DNA from: CALHVX01 sp051027215
GTDB taxonomy: Bacteria > Pseudomonadota > Gammaproteobacteria > Pseudomonadales > Azotimanducaceae
DNA: 64,000 nt
Direction: 5' to 3'
NCBI GenBank assembly: GCA_051027215.1
Contig: JBPCXR010000262.1
Location: 4,092-68,091 of the forward strand
The position numbers were made by a program, and so were the translations under genes. Position 1 is the first letter of the stretch. Every line of letters begins with the position of its first letter. Shown one piece after another: positions 44,317 to 53,409 of the stretch. Under the pieces are notes generated by a model. The model did no database searches. It had not been told where the DNA came from and was given only the letters and a program-made list of their open reading frames with translations.

Positions 44317-45123
44317 CTAGCGGCCCTTAAAGCTCGGAGGCCGTCGCTCGGAAAAGGAGCGCACACCCTCGGCAAAGTCCTCTGACTTGAACAGATTCAG
44401 CACTGACATTAGGACATGGTGGGAGTGGCTCTCGAAATCCTGGGTTAAACCGTGACGAAACAGGCGCTTCATCTCGGCGATTGCTAGCGGCGCGTTGCCC
44501 GCAATGCGACCGGCCCAATCGTCTACGGTCTGCTGAAACTGATCTTTAGGCACCTGAATATTGGCGAGCCCATAGTCCACCGATTGTTCGGCCGACAGTG
44601 TTTCTCCGAGCATGGACACTTCACAAGCTTTGGCCCAGCCTAATAGCCGCGGCAAGTACCAAGTTCCACCGCTTTCTGGGATCACCCCCATCTTCGCAAA
44701 GCCAGGCATTAGGATGGCGTTGTCGGCCATGATCCGCAGATCACAGCCCAACGCCAGATCGAGCCCATAACCTGCCGCCGCACCGTTGATAGCGCCGATG
44801 ACCGGGGTATCCATGCGATTGAGGGTCACTGTGCAAATTTCCCGGGTGGAGTAGTGCCTGGCTCCAGCCGACGCCAAACCAGCACCGCCAATACCCTCGC
44901 CTCGGGCAGCCTGCTTGAGATCCAACCCTGCACAAAATGCCCGACCAGCGCCGCTGAGCACTACCACTCGAACGTCGGCGTCATCGTCGGCGTCCTTCAG
45001 CGCATCGTTCAGCTGCGCAAGCATTTCACCGGTGATGGCATTCATCGATTCGGGGCGGTTCAAGCGAATCCACCGCACGTGATCTGCCGTTTCAATCAGA
45101 ATCGGTTGTTGCTCATCGGTCAT
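44317..45123 (-). CDS. Enoyl-CoA hydratase/isomerase family protein
   Basis: 268 residues of crotonase fold with LNRPESMNAITGEML, GAGRAFCAGLDLKQA, GAAAGYGLDLALGCDLRI and a canonical PESGGTWYLPR, so the catalytic Glu is present and hydratase activity is likely. It converges on the previous hydratase and diverges from the monooxygenase-fold gene. GGAG stands 9 bases before its ATG. A role in beta-oxidation with the dehydrogenases at 46452-48826 is likely. Confidence 0.9.
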   Translation of the reverse strand: MTDEQQPILIETADHVRWIRLNRPESMNAITGEMLAQLNDALKDADDDADVRVVVLSGAGRAFCAGLDLKQAARGEGIGGAGLASAGARHYSTREICTVTLNRMDTPVIGAINGAAAGYGLDLALGCDLRIMADNAILMPGFAKMGVIPESGGTWYLPRLLGWAKACEVSMLGETLSAEQSVDYGLANIQVPKDQFQQTVDDWAGRIAGNAPLAIAEMKRLFRHGLTQDFESHSHHVLMSVLNLFKSEDFAEGVRSFSERRPPSFKGR

Positions 45124-45224
45124 TAGTCAGGCTCCAGTTAGCGTGGTTCAGCGGGCGTGCACTAGCACTTGCCAGGGGCGCAATCTGAGGCTAGCGTGTC
45201 GGCATTACAACGGGCAAGCGTTCA

Positions 45225-45578
45225 ATGAAAGTGATCATCTCAGGCTGCATGGATTTAGAAGATCCTAGCCAAGCAAAACCCATGCTCCAGGCGGCTAAGC
45301 CGTTCATCGAAGGCGCTTTAGACGAAGAAGGCTGTATCGCCTACGACTGGACAGAGAGCCACTTGGTACCGGGGCGTATCCACGTCTACGAAGAGTGGAC
45401 CTCTTCAGAAACCTTAGAGGCTCACCTGAACAGCCACTGGTATCGGGATATGGGGGCGCATTTGGCGAGTTACCCTCGCAAGGCCAGAGACACGGTAATC
45501 AAAAAGTACCGAGTGGAGTTCGAAGAACCGGTTTACGATGATACCGGCGTCGCTCGCGGGCACTTCTTCTCGGGTTAG
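45225..45578 (+). CDS. Antibiotic biosynthesis monooxygenase-fold protein (YgiN-like)
   Basis: 117 residues, one ferredoxin-like ABM domain: MKVIISGCMDLEDPSQAKPM, EEGCIAYDWTES and VYEEWTSSETLEAHLNS. Such dimeric barrels act as cofactor-free quinol monooxygenases or heme-degrading enzymes. It stands alone on the plus strand between minus-strand beta-oxidation genes. The substrate is unknown. Confidence 0.8.
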   Translation: MKVIISGCMDLEDPSQAKPMLQAAKPFIEGALDEEGCIAYDWTESHLVPGRIHVYEEWTSSETLEAHLNSHWYRDMGAHLASYPRKARDTVIKKYRVEFEEPVYDDTGVARGHFFSG

Positions 45579-45612
45579 CTCGCTGCCACGAACCTCGCAG
45601 AAGGCTGCCCCG

Positions 45613-46419
45613 CTAAATCAGTGCTACAGGGATTAAGCCAAACTCCTTTATGACGTCCTCAGCATAGTCGATTCGACCGGTCAACAACTTCGAATCGCCA
45701 TGCACGAGGCGCAAACAGGCTTCCGCCATGCCTTCGGCGGACATTAGCGTGTCTTTATTGCCTTCGTTGATCAGATTGTGATGCACCGCGCCCGGGGTCG
45801 CCACCAAACCTGGGGAAATGACGTTTACCCCAATACCCCGGCCGTAGGTCTCCTGAGCGAGGCCGGTCGTGAACCGCTCCAACGCCGCTTTACACATGCC
45901 GTAGACGGTACCGCCGAGTCCAGCGCCTGCAGCCTCTGGGTGGATGGCGGCGTGGGAAGAGATATTTAGAATCCAACCTCGACCGCGCTCGAGCATGCCG
46001 GGCAACAGCATCTGCGAAAGTTCGAAAGGGGCTCGCACCTGTACCTCAAACATCAAGCGATAGCGTTTCTCCGGAAAATCGACGACAGGAAAAAAGTAAG
46101 TAATGGCTGCGTTGTTCACCAGGATGTCGACATCGCCGTAGCACTCCTTTGCAGCCGCAAGCAACGCCTCACGTTCATCGGCAACGGCCAAATCGGCTTG
46201 CACAGCTACGGCTTCGCCACCAGCTTTGCGAATAGCGACAACGGTTTCGTCAATGTTACCCGGCAGCACATGGTCTGCCTTTGCAGTGGTGCGTGCCGAA
46301 ACCACGACCTTAGCCCCCTCCATGGCATAGCGTCGGGCTATGTAATCACCAATGCCTCGACTAGCACCAGTGACCAAGGCGACCTGCCCGGCCAACACTC
46401 CTTGCGGGTTAATTTTCAT
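45613..46419 (-). CDS. SDR family oxidoreductase
   Basis: 268 residues. TGASRGIG near residue 18, an SART after the second strand suggesting NADP or a loose cofactor preference, and NNAA instead of the usual NNAG. The catalytic region has ISSHAAIHPEAAGAGLGGTV followed by YGMCK, so Tyr and Lys are kept. GAGG lies 6 bases before the ATG. Longer insert loops fit the hydroxyacyl-CoA or steroid-type SDRs; it is next to acyl-CoA dehydrogenases and likely serves the same pathway. Confidence 0.87.
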   Translation of the reverse strand: MKINPQGVLAGQVALVTGASRGIGDYIARRYAMEGAKVVVSARTTAKADHVLPGNIDETVVAIRKAGGEAVAVQADLAVADEREALLAAAKECYGDVDILVNNAAITYFFPVVDFPEKRYRLMFEVQVRAPFELSQMLLPGMLERGRGWILNISSHAAIHPEAAGAGLGGTVYGMCKAALERFTTGLAQETYGRGIGVNVISPGLVATPGAVHHNLINEGNKDTLMSAEGMAEACLRLVHGDSKLLTGRIDYAEDVIKEFGLIPVALI

Positions 46420-46451
46420 AGGTCACCTCAGCTCAATTTATGACCAAGCCT

Positions 46452-47588
46452 TCAAAATCCCAGCAGCGTCGCGTAGCGATCACGATGGAAAGCCTGATTG
46501 CCGAAGCTCGCTTCCAATGCTCGCGCGCGCTTTAAGTAAAACCCCGCATCGAACTCATCCGTCATGCCGATGCCACCGTGAATCTGGATCAACTGATTGG
46601 ACATATGGTGCAGAAAGTCACCGGTTCGGCACTTTGCCAGCGCACACAGCTCTGGGACGTCACTGGCCTGGGCATCGATGGCTTGCAACGCGGCTTCCGC
46701 GCAAGAACGCGCCAGCTCCATCTCAGAAAACAGGTCTGCGGCGCGGTGACCCAGGGCTTGAAAAGAACCAATCACCTTGCCGAACTGCACGCGAGTCTTC
46801 AGGTACTCTAGTGTCATATCGAAAGATTGCGCAGCCACGCCCAGCATTTCTGCGCAGACCCCAGCCCGGGCCCGATCAAGCGTTGATTGCAGCACGAGAG
46901 CGCCTGCACCCACTTCACCTATCACCTGTTCTGCGGTTACCGCCACGCCATCGAAATGCACCCCGGCATAGCCCCGGCTGTCGGCAGTTTGCATACGCGT
47001 GCGTTGCACTCCAGAGGCATCCACCGGCACCAGAAACAACGTGATCCCGGCGTCCTCGCCAGGAGATCCCGAGGACCTGGCAGCAACTATATAGTGAGTG
47101 GCCGCCATCCCCTCGAGCACAAAAGTTTTGCTGCCGCTAAGCTTGAAGCCGCTGGCACTTTGCTCGGCACGCAGGGCAATACGATCCGGTTGGTGCCGTG
47201 GTTGCTCATCCACCGCTAATGTCAGTACTGCTTCCCCACTAACAACCTGGGGTAACCACTGCTGTTTCTGCGCTGCGCTACCACCCTGCAACAGCGCAGA
47301 GGTACCAACTAGCGCAGATGCCAGCAGCGGTGATGCCACCAACTGTCGCCCGAGCTCTTCGAGTATCAGGCCAAAGGTTAGATACCCCAGGTCGGATCCA
47401 CCGTATTCCTCAGGCACCAGAATCCCCGTCCAACCCATCTCGACCATGGCTGACCAGGTGGTCGGCTCGATACTTTCGTTGGTACCCGAATCCCGCAATT
47501 GTCGAAACTTTTGCACCGGAGATTCCGCCGTCACCCAGGACTTCGCCTGATCACGAATGAGCGTTTGTTCTTCTGTTAATGCTGCCAT
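46452..47588 (-). CDS. Acyl-CoA dehydrogenase, smaller member of a pair
   Basis: 378 residues. MAALTEEQTLIRDQAKSWVT, VPEEYGGSDLGYLTFGLILE, VQFGKVIGSFQALGHRAADL and IQIHGGIGMTDEFDAGFYLK are ACAD signatures; the YEGT catalytic segment is missing and the protein ends soon after. I set the start at 47588, where the ACAD N-terminal helix begins and AGGA lies upstream. With the next gene it likely forms an alpha2beta2 dehydrogenase. Confidence 0.87.
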   Translation of the reverse strand: MAALTEEQTLIRDQAKSWVTAESPVQKFRQLRDSGTNESIEPTTWSAMVEMGWTGILVPEEYGGSDLGYLTFGLILEELGRQLVASPLLASALVGTSALLQGGSAAQKQQWLPQVVSGEAVLTLAVDEQPRHQPDRIALRAEQSASGFKLSGSKTFVLEGMAATHYIVAARSSGSPGEDAGITLFLVPVDASGVQRTRMQTADSRGYAGVHFDGVAVTAEQVIGEVGAGALVLQSTLDRARAGVCAEMLGVAAQSFDMTLEYLKTRVQFGKVIGSFQALGHRAADLFSEMELARSCAEAALQAIDAQASDVPELCALAKCRTGDFLHHMSNQLIQIHGGIGMTDEFDAGFYLKRARALEASFGNQAFHRDRYATLLGF

Positions 47589-47614
47589 ATCCGTCTGTCC
47601 TACTACCTGCTGTG

Positions 47615-48826
47615 CTAGCCTTTTTGCGTGGTTTCCGGGAGCCCAAGAATGTTCTTGGAAATGATGTTCTTCTGCACTTCGTAGGAACCCCCGTAGATCG
47701 AGATCGCCTTGCCTGACAGCCACTCACGCACGCTGGCAAGTTCTGCCTCGGTGAACTCTGCCCCTTCCCATCCCAGCCCCTGACTGCCCATGAGTTCTAG
47801 CGTCAACTCAGATTTTGTCTGAGCAACATTGGTGGCGGAGTTTTTCAGGATTGATGCCACAGCGGTTACCGCCATGCTGCCTTTTGCTTCTGCAGTCATG
47901 CGGGCGATGGTCAGGGCATGAGCTTTGGCATCCATCAGGTGGTTGGCCAAGCGCATGCGCAAATCCGGATCATCCAAGCGCCCCTGGTCATCGGTACCAA
48001 CATATTCCTTGGCCAGCTCTTGTAGTTGGGGCGCGGTACTACCACCGGAAGTTCGCGCTGTGGTCTGACTCTGACGCTCATGCTGTAGCAGGCGTTTAAC
48101 CACGCTCCAACCGTCATTCAAATCGCCCAGCAGGTCACCTTTTTCGGCTCTTGCGTCGTTGAAAAACGTTTCACAAAACGGTGATTCACCGGCGATCAGC
48201 TGAATGGGTCGAGTCTCAACACCAGGCTGATCCATCGGTAGCAGCAAAAAGCTGATGCCGTCACGCTTCTTCGCCTGGCCATCAGTCCGTACCAGCGCAC
48301 CACACCACTGCGACTTATCGGCACCGGAAGTCCAGATCTTTTGACCGTTGAGCACCCAGGTATCACCTTCGTCAATCGCCTTAGTGGCCAGCGAAGCCAG
48401 GTCAGAGCCGGCATTGGGTTCTGACAAACCAAGACACCAGCGGATTTCGCCGCTGGCTATGGCTGGTAGGTGCTGCTGTTTCTGCTCATCTGTACCGTAC
48501 TCCAGCAACGTCGGCCCAACCATGGTAGCGCCCATACCAGCGAGTACTGGTATTGGATTGATCGCCCCGACCCGACCCATTTCTTCGGCGAGCACTTTGG
48601 CCTGAGGCTGTGACAAGCCAGCCCCACCGTACTCGCGCGGCCAGGTTGGGGTACCGTAACCTTGTTCCGCTAAGCTGCTCTGCCAGGCTCGCGCCTCCCC
48701 TTGGAGACCCTCTGCAGTCATCGCCGCAGAGACTATGGCCGCCGCCTGGCCCCCAAGGCTGCTCGGGAAGTGGGTTTCGAGCCAACCCCGTACCCTTTCA
48801 CGAAATTCAGCTAAATCCTCGGCCAC
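47615..48826 (-). CDS. Acyl-CoA dehydrogenase, larger member of a pair
   Basis: 403 residues with GYGTPTWPREYGGAGLSQPQ, WCLGLSEPNAGSDLASL, GQKIWTSGADKSQWC and SIYGGSYEVQKNIISKNILG. YGGS replaces YEGT, as in steroid and other bulky-substrate FadE proteins. The GTG at 48826 has GGAGG 8 bases upstream and lies just after the thiolase stop, so I prefer it to in-frame starts inside that gene. It is 26 bases from the smaller ACAD gene. Confidence 0.88.
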   Translation of the reverse strand: MAEDLAEFRERVRGWLETHFPSSLGGQAAAIVSAAMTAEGLQGEARAWQSSLAEQGYGTPTWPREYGGAGLSQPQAKVLAEEMGRVGAINPIPVLAGMGATMVGPTLLEYGTDEQKQQHLPAIASGEIRWCLGLSEPNAGSDLASLATKAIDEGDTWVLNGQKIWTSGADKSQWCGALVRTDGQAKKRDGISFLLLPMDQPGVETRPIQLIAGESPFCETFFNDARAEKGDLLGDLNDGWSVVKRLLQHERQSQTTARTSGGSTAPQLQELAKEYVGTDDQGRLDDPDLRMRLANHLMDAKAHALTIARMTAEAKGSMAVTAVASILKNSATNVAQTKSELTLELMGSQGLGWEGAEFTEAELASVREWLSGKAISIYGGSYEVQKNIISKNILGLPETTQKG

Positions 48827-48840
48827 GTTCACTTCCTCCG

Positions 48841-50070
48841 CTACACGCGCTCTACGATTACGGCTGGTGCCATACCGCCGGCTGCACACATGGTGACCAG
48901 ACCGAAAGTTTGATCACGACGCTCGAGCTCATCCAAAATAGTGCCGATAAGCATCGCACCCGTTGCACCAATTGGATGACCTAGCGCAATAGCGCCACCG
49001 TTAACATTGACTTTGGCATGGTCAACGCCAAGATCGCGCATGAACTTCACCGGCACCACGGCGAACGCTTCGTTCACCTCGAACAAGTCGATGTCGTCCA
49101 GCGTCATCTTGGCTTTCGCTAATACTTTTTTGGCAGCGTCAACTGGCGCGTTGAGAATGTACTCCGGTGAATGACCCATGTTCGCCATGGCCTTGATGCG
49201 GGCTCGGGGCTTCATGCCTTGCGCCTTAGCATACTCGGGCGATGCTAATACCACGGCTCCTGCGCCATCGACCACACCGGACGAACTGCCCGCGTGATGC
49301 ACATGCTCGATCTCCAGCTGCGGCCAATGTTTGGCAACCATCTCGCGGAATGTCAGGCCCGAGTCGAAGAACGGCATGTCCATAAAACGGCCAAACACCG
49401 GTTCTAGGTTGGCCAGCTGTTCCGCGGTGGTTTTCGGCCGCGGATACTCCTCCGTGTCTAGCGCCAGAGTGCCATCAGGGCGGTACACGGGAACCAGACT
49501 GTTGGCGAAGGCACCGCTGTCCAATGCAGCGCCTGCGCGCTGTTGGCTCTCCGCAGAGAAGGCATCCAGCTCGGTTCTGGAGAAGCCCTCTTCGGTGGCG
49601 ATGATGTCAGCCGCAATCCCCACATTAGTCTGTGGATGAGCCTCGCGTAGATCCAAATTATGCGCGTCCAGCGGCGTAGGAATGCCTTCGGCGGCGACGT
49701 AGGACATCATTTCGACGCCACCAGCGATCACCAGATCTTCCATTCCACTCATAATACTTGCCGCGCCCAGATTCACCGCGCTGATGCCGCCGCCACAAAA
49801 CCGATCCAAGGTCACGCCCGAGGCTTTGGTCGAAAATCCGGCATCCAGCGCTGCCATACGGCCGATGCAGGCGCTCTGCTTTTTGATCTGACTGCTGCAA
49901 CTGATAATCACATCATCGATTTCGTCCGTACGCAGGCTGTTGCGCTCAGCCAGTGCGCTTAGCACGGTGGACAGCAGTTTCTGTGGATGGATCTCCCACA
50001 ACGCCCCCTTACCTTGCTTACCAACTCCGCGGGGTGTTCTGGCAGCATCGATGATCCAAGCTTCCGTCAT
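48841..50070 (-). CDS. Thiolase (acetyl-CoA C-acyltransferase)
   Basis: 409 residues with the acyl-accepting cysteine in LDRFCGGGISA (C92), NVNGGAIALGHPIGATGAML with the catalytic His, and the second Cys in TMCAAGGMAPAVI. This is a degradative FadA-type thiolase that cleaves a 3-ketoacyl-CoA. The ATG at 50070 has AGGA 6 bases upstream; the ATG at 50076 abuts that site. It is the first gene of the thiolase-ACAD-ACAD-SDR run. Confidence 0.93.
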   Translation of the reverse strand: MTEAWIIDAARTPRGVGKQGKGALWEIHPQKLLSTVLSALAERNSLRTDEIDDVIISCSSQIKKQSACIGRMAALDAGFSTKASGVTLDRFCGGGISAVNLGAASIMSGMEDLVIAGGVEMMSYVAAEGIPTPLDAHNLDLREAHPQTNVGIAADIIATEEGFSRTELDAFSAESQQRAGAALDSGAFANSLVPVYRPDGTLALDTEEYPRPKTTAEQLANLEPVFGRFMDMPFFDSGLTFREMVAKHWPQLEIEHVHHAGSSSGVVDGAGAVVLASPEYAKAQGMKPRARIKAMANMGHSPEYILNAPVDAAKKVLAKAKMTLDDIDLFEVNEAFAVVPVKFMRDLGVDHAKVNVNGGAIALGHPIGATGAMLIGTILDELERRDQTFGLVTMCAAGGMAPAVIVERV

Positions 50071-50145
50071 GCTCATTCCTTTAGTTTCTAGTTTCTCAAT
50101 GGGTTGGACCCGTGCTCACAACGTCGTGCGCGGGTGAACTAGTCA

Positions 50146-50799
50146 TCATATCTGCCTTCTATGTCGCAGGTCATCTACATCAGCCTCCAGATCGGCATGC
50201 TCCGTTTCCAGACGCTGGATGACGAAGGGTGGCACCACGGCGAGTAGCGGTGTGGCCCAGGCGATGTCGACGTTGAACTCGGCGCGACCTTCAACACCGT
50301 CGATGTGCGTCGCGCTGCCTTCCCGGATCGGCCATCCCAGACGTTGGCTACCATCCCCACGCTCGATAAGACAGCGTTTGCCCCAGGCCAGATTGGAAAC
50401 GCCCACCACATTTCGATACACGAACAGTAGATGACCGCGCATCGGCCCAAAACGCCCAGTGGTGGGCTCCCAGCGCATGGCGGCTACATGTTCCATGTCA
50501 GCGACCAGAAATGGGGCCGGTGTGAATTGCCATTCTGCCTGGGACACGGGCTGTATTTCATGTTCCGAATCTACTAGCCCGATCACCGGTACCCGGGCCG
50601 GCGTCGACAACAATTGGCTTGGGTCGCTGCGCAGCACGCGGCAGTACCGCAACAACATATCCACCGTCAGCCGTCGCTGCCCGGTCTCCAGTCGATGCAC
50701 TTGGGCAGCACTGACGCCCAGCTGGTCCGCCATCTGTTTCATCGGCACAGATTTAGACTCCCGCAGCCATCTCAGCTTTTGCGGATTAAAGTTTTCCAA
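50146..50799 (-). CDS. XRE-family regulator with degenerate S24/LexA-like C-terminus
   Basis: About 217 residues. The helix-turn-helix has MKQMADQLGVSAAQVHRLET then GQRRLTVDML. From about residue 70, VPVIGLVDSEHEIQP, MRGHLLFVYR and CLIERGDGSQRLGWPIREG follow the layout of the CI/LexA peptidase fold, but the GDSM serine and the lysine are gone, so it would sense by binding, not by self-cleavage (inference). Start is a TTG: 50799 has AGGAG 5 bases before; 50817 abuts GGGAGG. It diverges from a TonB receptor. Confidence 0.8.
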   Translation of the reverse strand: MENFNPQKLRWLRESKSVPMKQMADQLGVSAAQVHRLETGQRRLTVDMLLRYCRVLRSDPSQLLSTPARVPVIGLVDSEHEIQPVSQAEWQFTPAPFLVADMEHVAAMRWEPTTGRFGPMRGHLLFVYRNVVGVSNLAWGKRCLIERGDGSQRLGWPIREGSATHIDGVEGRAEFNVDIAWATPLLAVVPPFVIQRLETEHADLEADVDDLRHRRQI

Positions 50800-50830
50800 A
50801 CGAACTCCTAAGACCAACCTCCCTGACTAA

Positions 50831-50845
50831 TTACCATATTGGTAA
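50831..50845. promoter_or_regulatory. Operator-like palindrome 1 (TTACCA-N3-TGGTAA)
   Basis: Perfect 6-base arms TTACCA and TGGTAA around TAT, 14 to 32 bases before the two possible regulator starts. It shares its form with the site at 50903 and probably binds the XRE protein for autoregulation. Confidence 0.65.
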
Positions 50846-50902
50846 AGATCCGGACGCGCAACGGGCAACTATGGCTCGCACCAACACAGTACCTGACCCT
50901 GA

Positions 50903-50917
50903 TTACCAAAATGGTTG
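50903..50917. promoter_or_regulatory. Operator-like palindrome 2 (TTACCA-N3-TGGTTG)
   Basis: TTACCA and TGGT around AAA, 72 bases centre to centre from palindrome 1, close to seven DNA turns. It touches a weak candidate -35 (TTGTAT, 50915) with CATATT (50938) 17 bases on, so binding here would block the receptor promoter. Confidence 0.6.
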
Positions 50918-50987
50918 TATTGCCCGCATTGCCTTGGCATATTGCGTGCGCAGAAGTAGACGATTCATCGATTGAGGAGAGCACTTG

Positions 50988-53291
50988 ATGATCACGCATC
51001 GCCGCGTTCTGCGGCTGACTACCTTTATTACACTCCTGACCAGTTTCTGTTTGGCACAGCCAACCCTAGCGGAAGAGGCGGACGATGCAGACTCAGTGGC
51101 CGCCCGTTACGGTGTCCTTGAGGAAATCATCAGTACTGCACGCAAGCGCAGCGAGCCTTTGCAGGACACCCCGGTCGCTTCCACTGTGCTGAGCGGCGAA
51201 GGTCTCGACCTGCGTTTTCACAGCGACCTAAAAACCATCGCATTCCCGGCGCCCAACGTAAACCTGGCCACGGTCAGCGCGTTCTCCAACGCCATATCGG
51301 TGTCGATCCGCGGCATCAGTAACTCCGACATCGACTCGACCGTTGATCCGCCGGTCGCCATCTTCGTTGACGGCGTCTATATGCCGCGGCCCGTGGCCAG
51401 CAGTATGGATCTGTTCGACGTCGAACAGATCGAAGTTCTTCGTGGCCCGCAAGGCACGTTGTTCGGACGCAACACTTCTGCAGGCGCTATTCAGATCCGT
51501 ACCCGCCGACCTTCGGGTGAGTTTGGGGTGAAGGGCAAATTCACTCTGGGTGAGTACGGCCGCCAAGATGTGCGTTTAGCCGTGGACTTTCCACTGGTTG
51601 AAGGCAAAGCGGCAGGTAAGATTTCTATACTGTCGCAAAATATGGACGGCTACTATGAAAGCGCCATTGATGGTGGTGACCTCGGTGCCGAGGACATTCT
51701 GGCAATCCGCCCGATGCTGCAGTTCACGCCAACTGACAACCTCGACATCACACTGATTGGTGAATACCACAAAAACAACAGCGAACCGCGCCCGCAGCAG
51801 AATCAGTCTCCCGGCAGTCGCCTGTTGTGCGTACTGCACGGCTTTTGCGGATTCGAGCTGGGTCAAGGCGATGAATACACTGTCGAAGCGGTTGAAGCCG
51901 GTAACATCGATGCAGAAATCTGGGGCCTCACTGGCGAAGTAAACTGGCAACTGGACAAAGGCATCGTCACCCTAATCGCCAACTACCGCGATATGGAAGA
52001 AGAGGTGGTCTACGACCCGGACGCCGTGCTCTACCCCATGTTCTTGGTTGATCGAGAGCAGCCACACAAGCAATGGTCCACCGAACTGCGTTTTGCTTCG
52101 ACAGCTTGGGAGCGCTTTGATTTCATCACCGGTATCTACTTCTTCCACCAAGAGTACGATCTGGAACGCAACACCTTCCTCGCCATCGTCGCGCCTTCTC
52201 CGATCGGTCGGAACCTGAGCTTAACCGGTCAAGATCACGATGCTTTTTCTGTATTTGGCGAAGTGAATTACCACGTCAACGAAGCCCTGACTCTAACCGT
52301 GGGCGCTCGCTATAGCGACGAAGAAAAAGAATTTTACCAGCAACCCTTCGGACCGTACCCGAACGCTGGTCCACAAATCGATGTGGATGAATCCTGGGAC
52401 GACTTCGGGCCGAAGTTTGGCATTCAGTACCGCTTCAATCCCGACCTCATGGCCTACGCCACCTACCAGAAGGGCTTCAAGAGCGGGGGCTTTAACGGTC
52501 GCTGCGGGCAATCGGTCACCTGTTTGCGGCCATTCGACCCAGAAGAGGTTGACGGCTACGAAGTCGGCTTGAAGGCTGATTTCCTAGACAGCCGCGTACG
52601 CACTAACCTGGCAGTGTTCTATTCTGAGTACAGCGATCTGCAACGCGGCGCAATTGTACCGCTGCCACCGGGCGCGGCTAACCCGCAGGAAACCGTTACC
52701 GACAATGCTGCCGGCGCGACCATGCAGGGCGTCGAACTGGAAGTTACTGCGATTGTTGCCGAAGGTTTTCAGATCGATTTGGCAGTCGGTTACTTGGATG
52801 CTGAGTACGACGATTTCTGCGCTGATGTGAACGGTGCTCAAACCTTCCCTTCTCAGCCCGCCTCCAATTGCGGTGGTTCGGTAACACAGACCAACAACCT
52901 CAACGATCCCGGCGGCGCAGCAGCCTATCTAGTAGACGAGGACAACTCAGCCTTCGAGATCGCCCGAGCGCCTGAACTCAATTACTCGCTAAACGCTACT
53001 TACAATCGGCAGCTGGGCAACGGTGGTTACCTGACTTTCAACACGCGCTATACCTGGGTCGATGAGCTGTACACCGATGTCAGTGAAGCCAGCCTGCGCG
53101 ATGATGTTGGTCTGCTCAACGCAAGCATCAGCTACGAAAGCCCAGAAGGCCGCTATCGCATCAGCGTTTTCGGTCAGAACATGACCAACGAAACCTATGC
53201 GGATTCGCGCACCTTGGTGCCGCCGTTGTTTGATACTCGAGCGGTCAATTCCCCTGAGCGCTACGGCATCGAACTGGCCTGGAACCTCTAG
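50988..53291 (+). CDS. TonB-dependent outer-membrane receptor
   Basis: 767 residues: Sec signal (FCLAQPTLAEE), a possible TonB box near LEEIISTARKR, a plug domain with TPVASTVLSGE and LRGPQGTLFGRNTSAGAIQI, and a 22-strand-type barrel with repeated Tyr/Phe strand ends to ERYGIELAWNL. The family imports siderophores, vitamins or hydrophobic and glycan substrates; next to beta-oxidation genes, a terpenoid or sterol-like substrate is possible (inference). AGGAG lies 8 bases before the ATG. It is divergent from the XRE regulator. Confidence 0.92.
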   Translation: MITHRRVLRLTTFITLLTSFCLAQPTLAEEADDADSVAARYGVLEEIISTARKRSEPLQDTPVASTVLSGEGLDLRFHSDLKTIAFPAPNVNLATVSAFSNAISVSIRGISNSDIDSTVDPPVAIFVDGVYMPRPVASSMDLFDVEQIEVLRGPQGTLFGRNTSAGAIQIRTRRPSGEFGVKGKFTLGEYGRQDVRLAVDFPLVEGKAAGKISILSQNMDGYYESAIDGGDLGAEDILAIRPMLQFTPTDNLDITLIGEYHKNNSEPRPQQNQSPGSRLLCVLHGFCGFELGQGDEYTVEAVEAGNIDAEIWGLTGEVNWQLDKGIVTLIANYRDMEEEVVYDPDAVLYPMFLVDREQPHKQWSTELRFASTAWERFDFITGIYFFHQEYDLERNTFLAIVAPSPIGRNLSLTGQDHDAFSVFGEVNYHVNEALTLTVGARYSDEEKEFYQQPFGPYPNAGPQIDVDESWDDFGPKFGIQYRFNPDLMAYATYQKGFKSGGFNGRCGQSVTCLRPFDPEEVDGYEVGLKADFLDSRVRTNLAVFYSEYSDLQRGAIVPLPPGAANPQETVTDNAAGATMQGVELEVTAIVAEGFQIDLAVGYLDAEYDDFCADVNGAQTFPSQPASNCGGSVTQTNNLNDPGGAAAYLVDEDNSAFEIARAPELNYSLNATYNRQLGNGGYLTFNTRYTWVDELYTDVSEASLRDDVGLLNASISYESPEGRYRISVFGQNMTNETYADSRTLVPPLFDTRAVNSPERYGIELAWNL

Positions 53292-53300
53292 CCTAGTTGT

Positions 53301-53330
53301 CGACGCTGGTGGCACTCGCCACCAGCGTCG
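53301..53330 (+). terminator. Strong hairpin after the TonB receptor
   Basis: CGACGCTGGTGG and CCACCAGCGTCG form a perfect 12-bp stem (13 with the closing C-G) over a tiny loop, 9 bases after the stop. No T-run follows, so it may end transcription weakly or guard the mRNA 3' end. Confidence 0.55.
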
Positions 53331-53409
53331 CTGACCTTACCCCTTCGCGCCAGTAATCACCGGCGCAACATTCTGATAGTCTGATCTGGAACCGCTAGAG
53401 CGTTCCCCT

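Noticed and set aside
46352..47044. 230-codon frame opposite the ACAD gene
   Set aside because: Composition is His/Arg/Pro-rich and it covers a well-supported acyl-CoA dehydrogenase.
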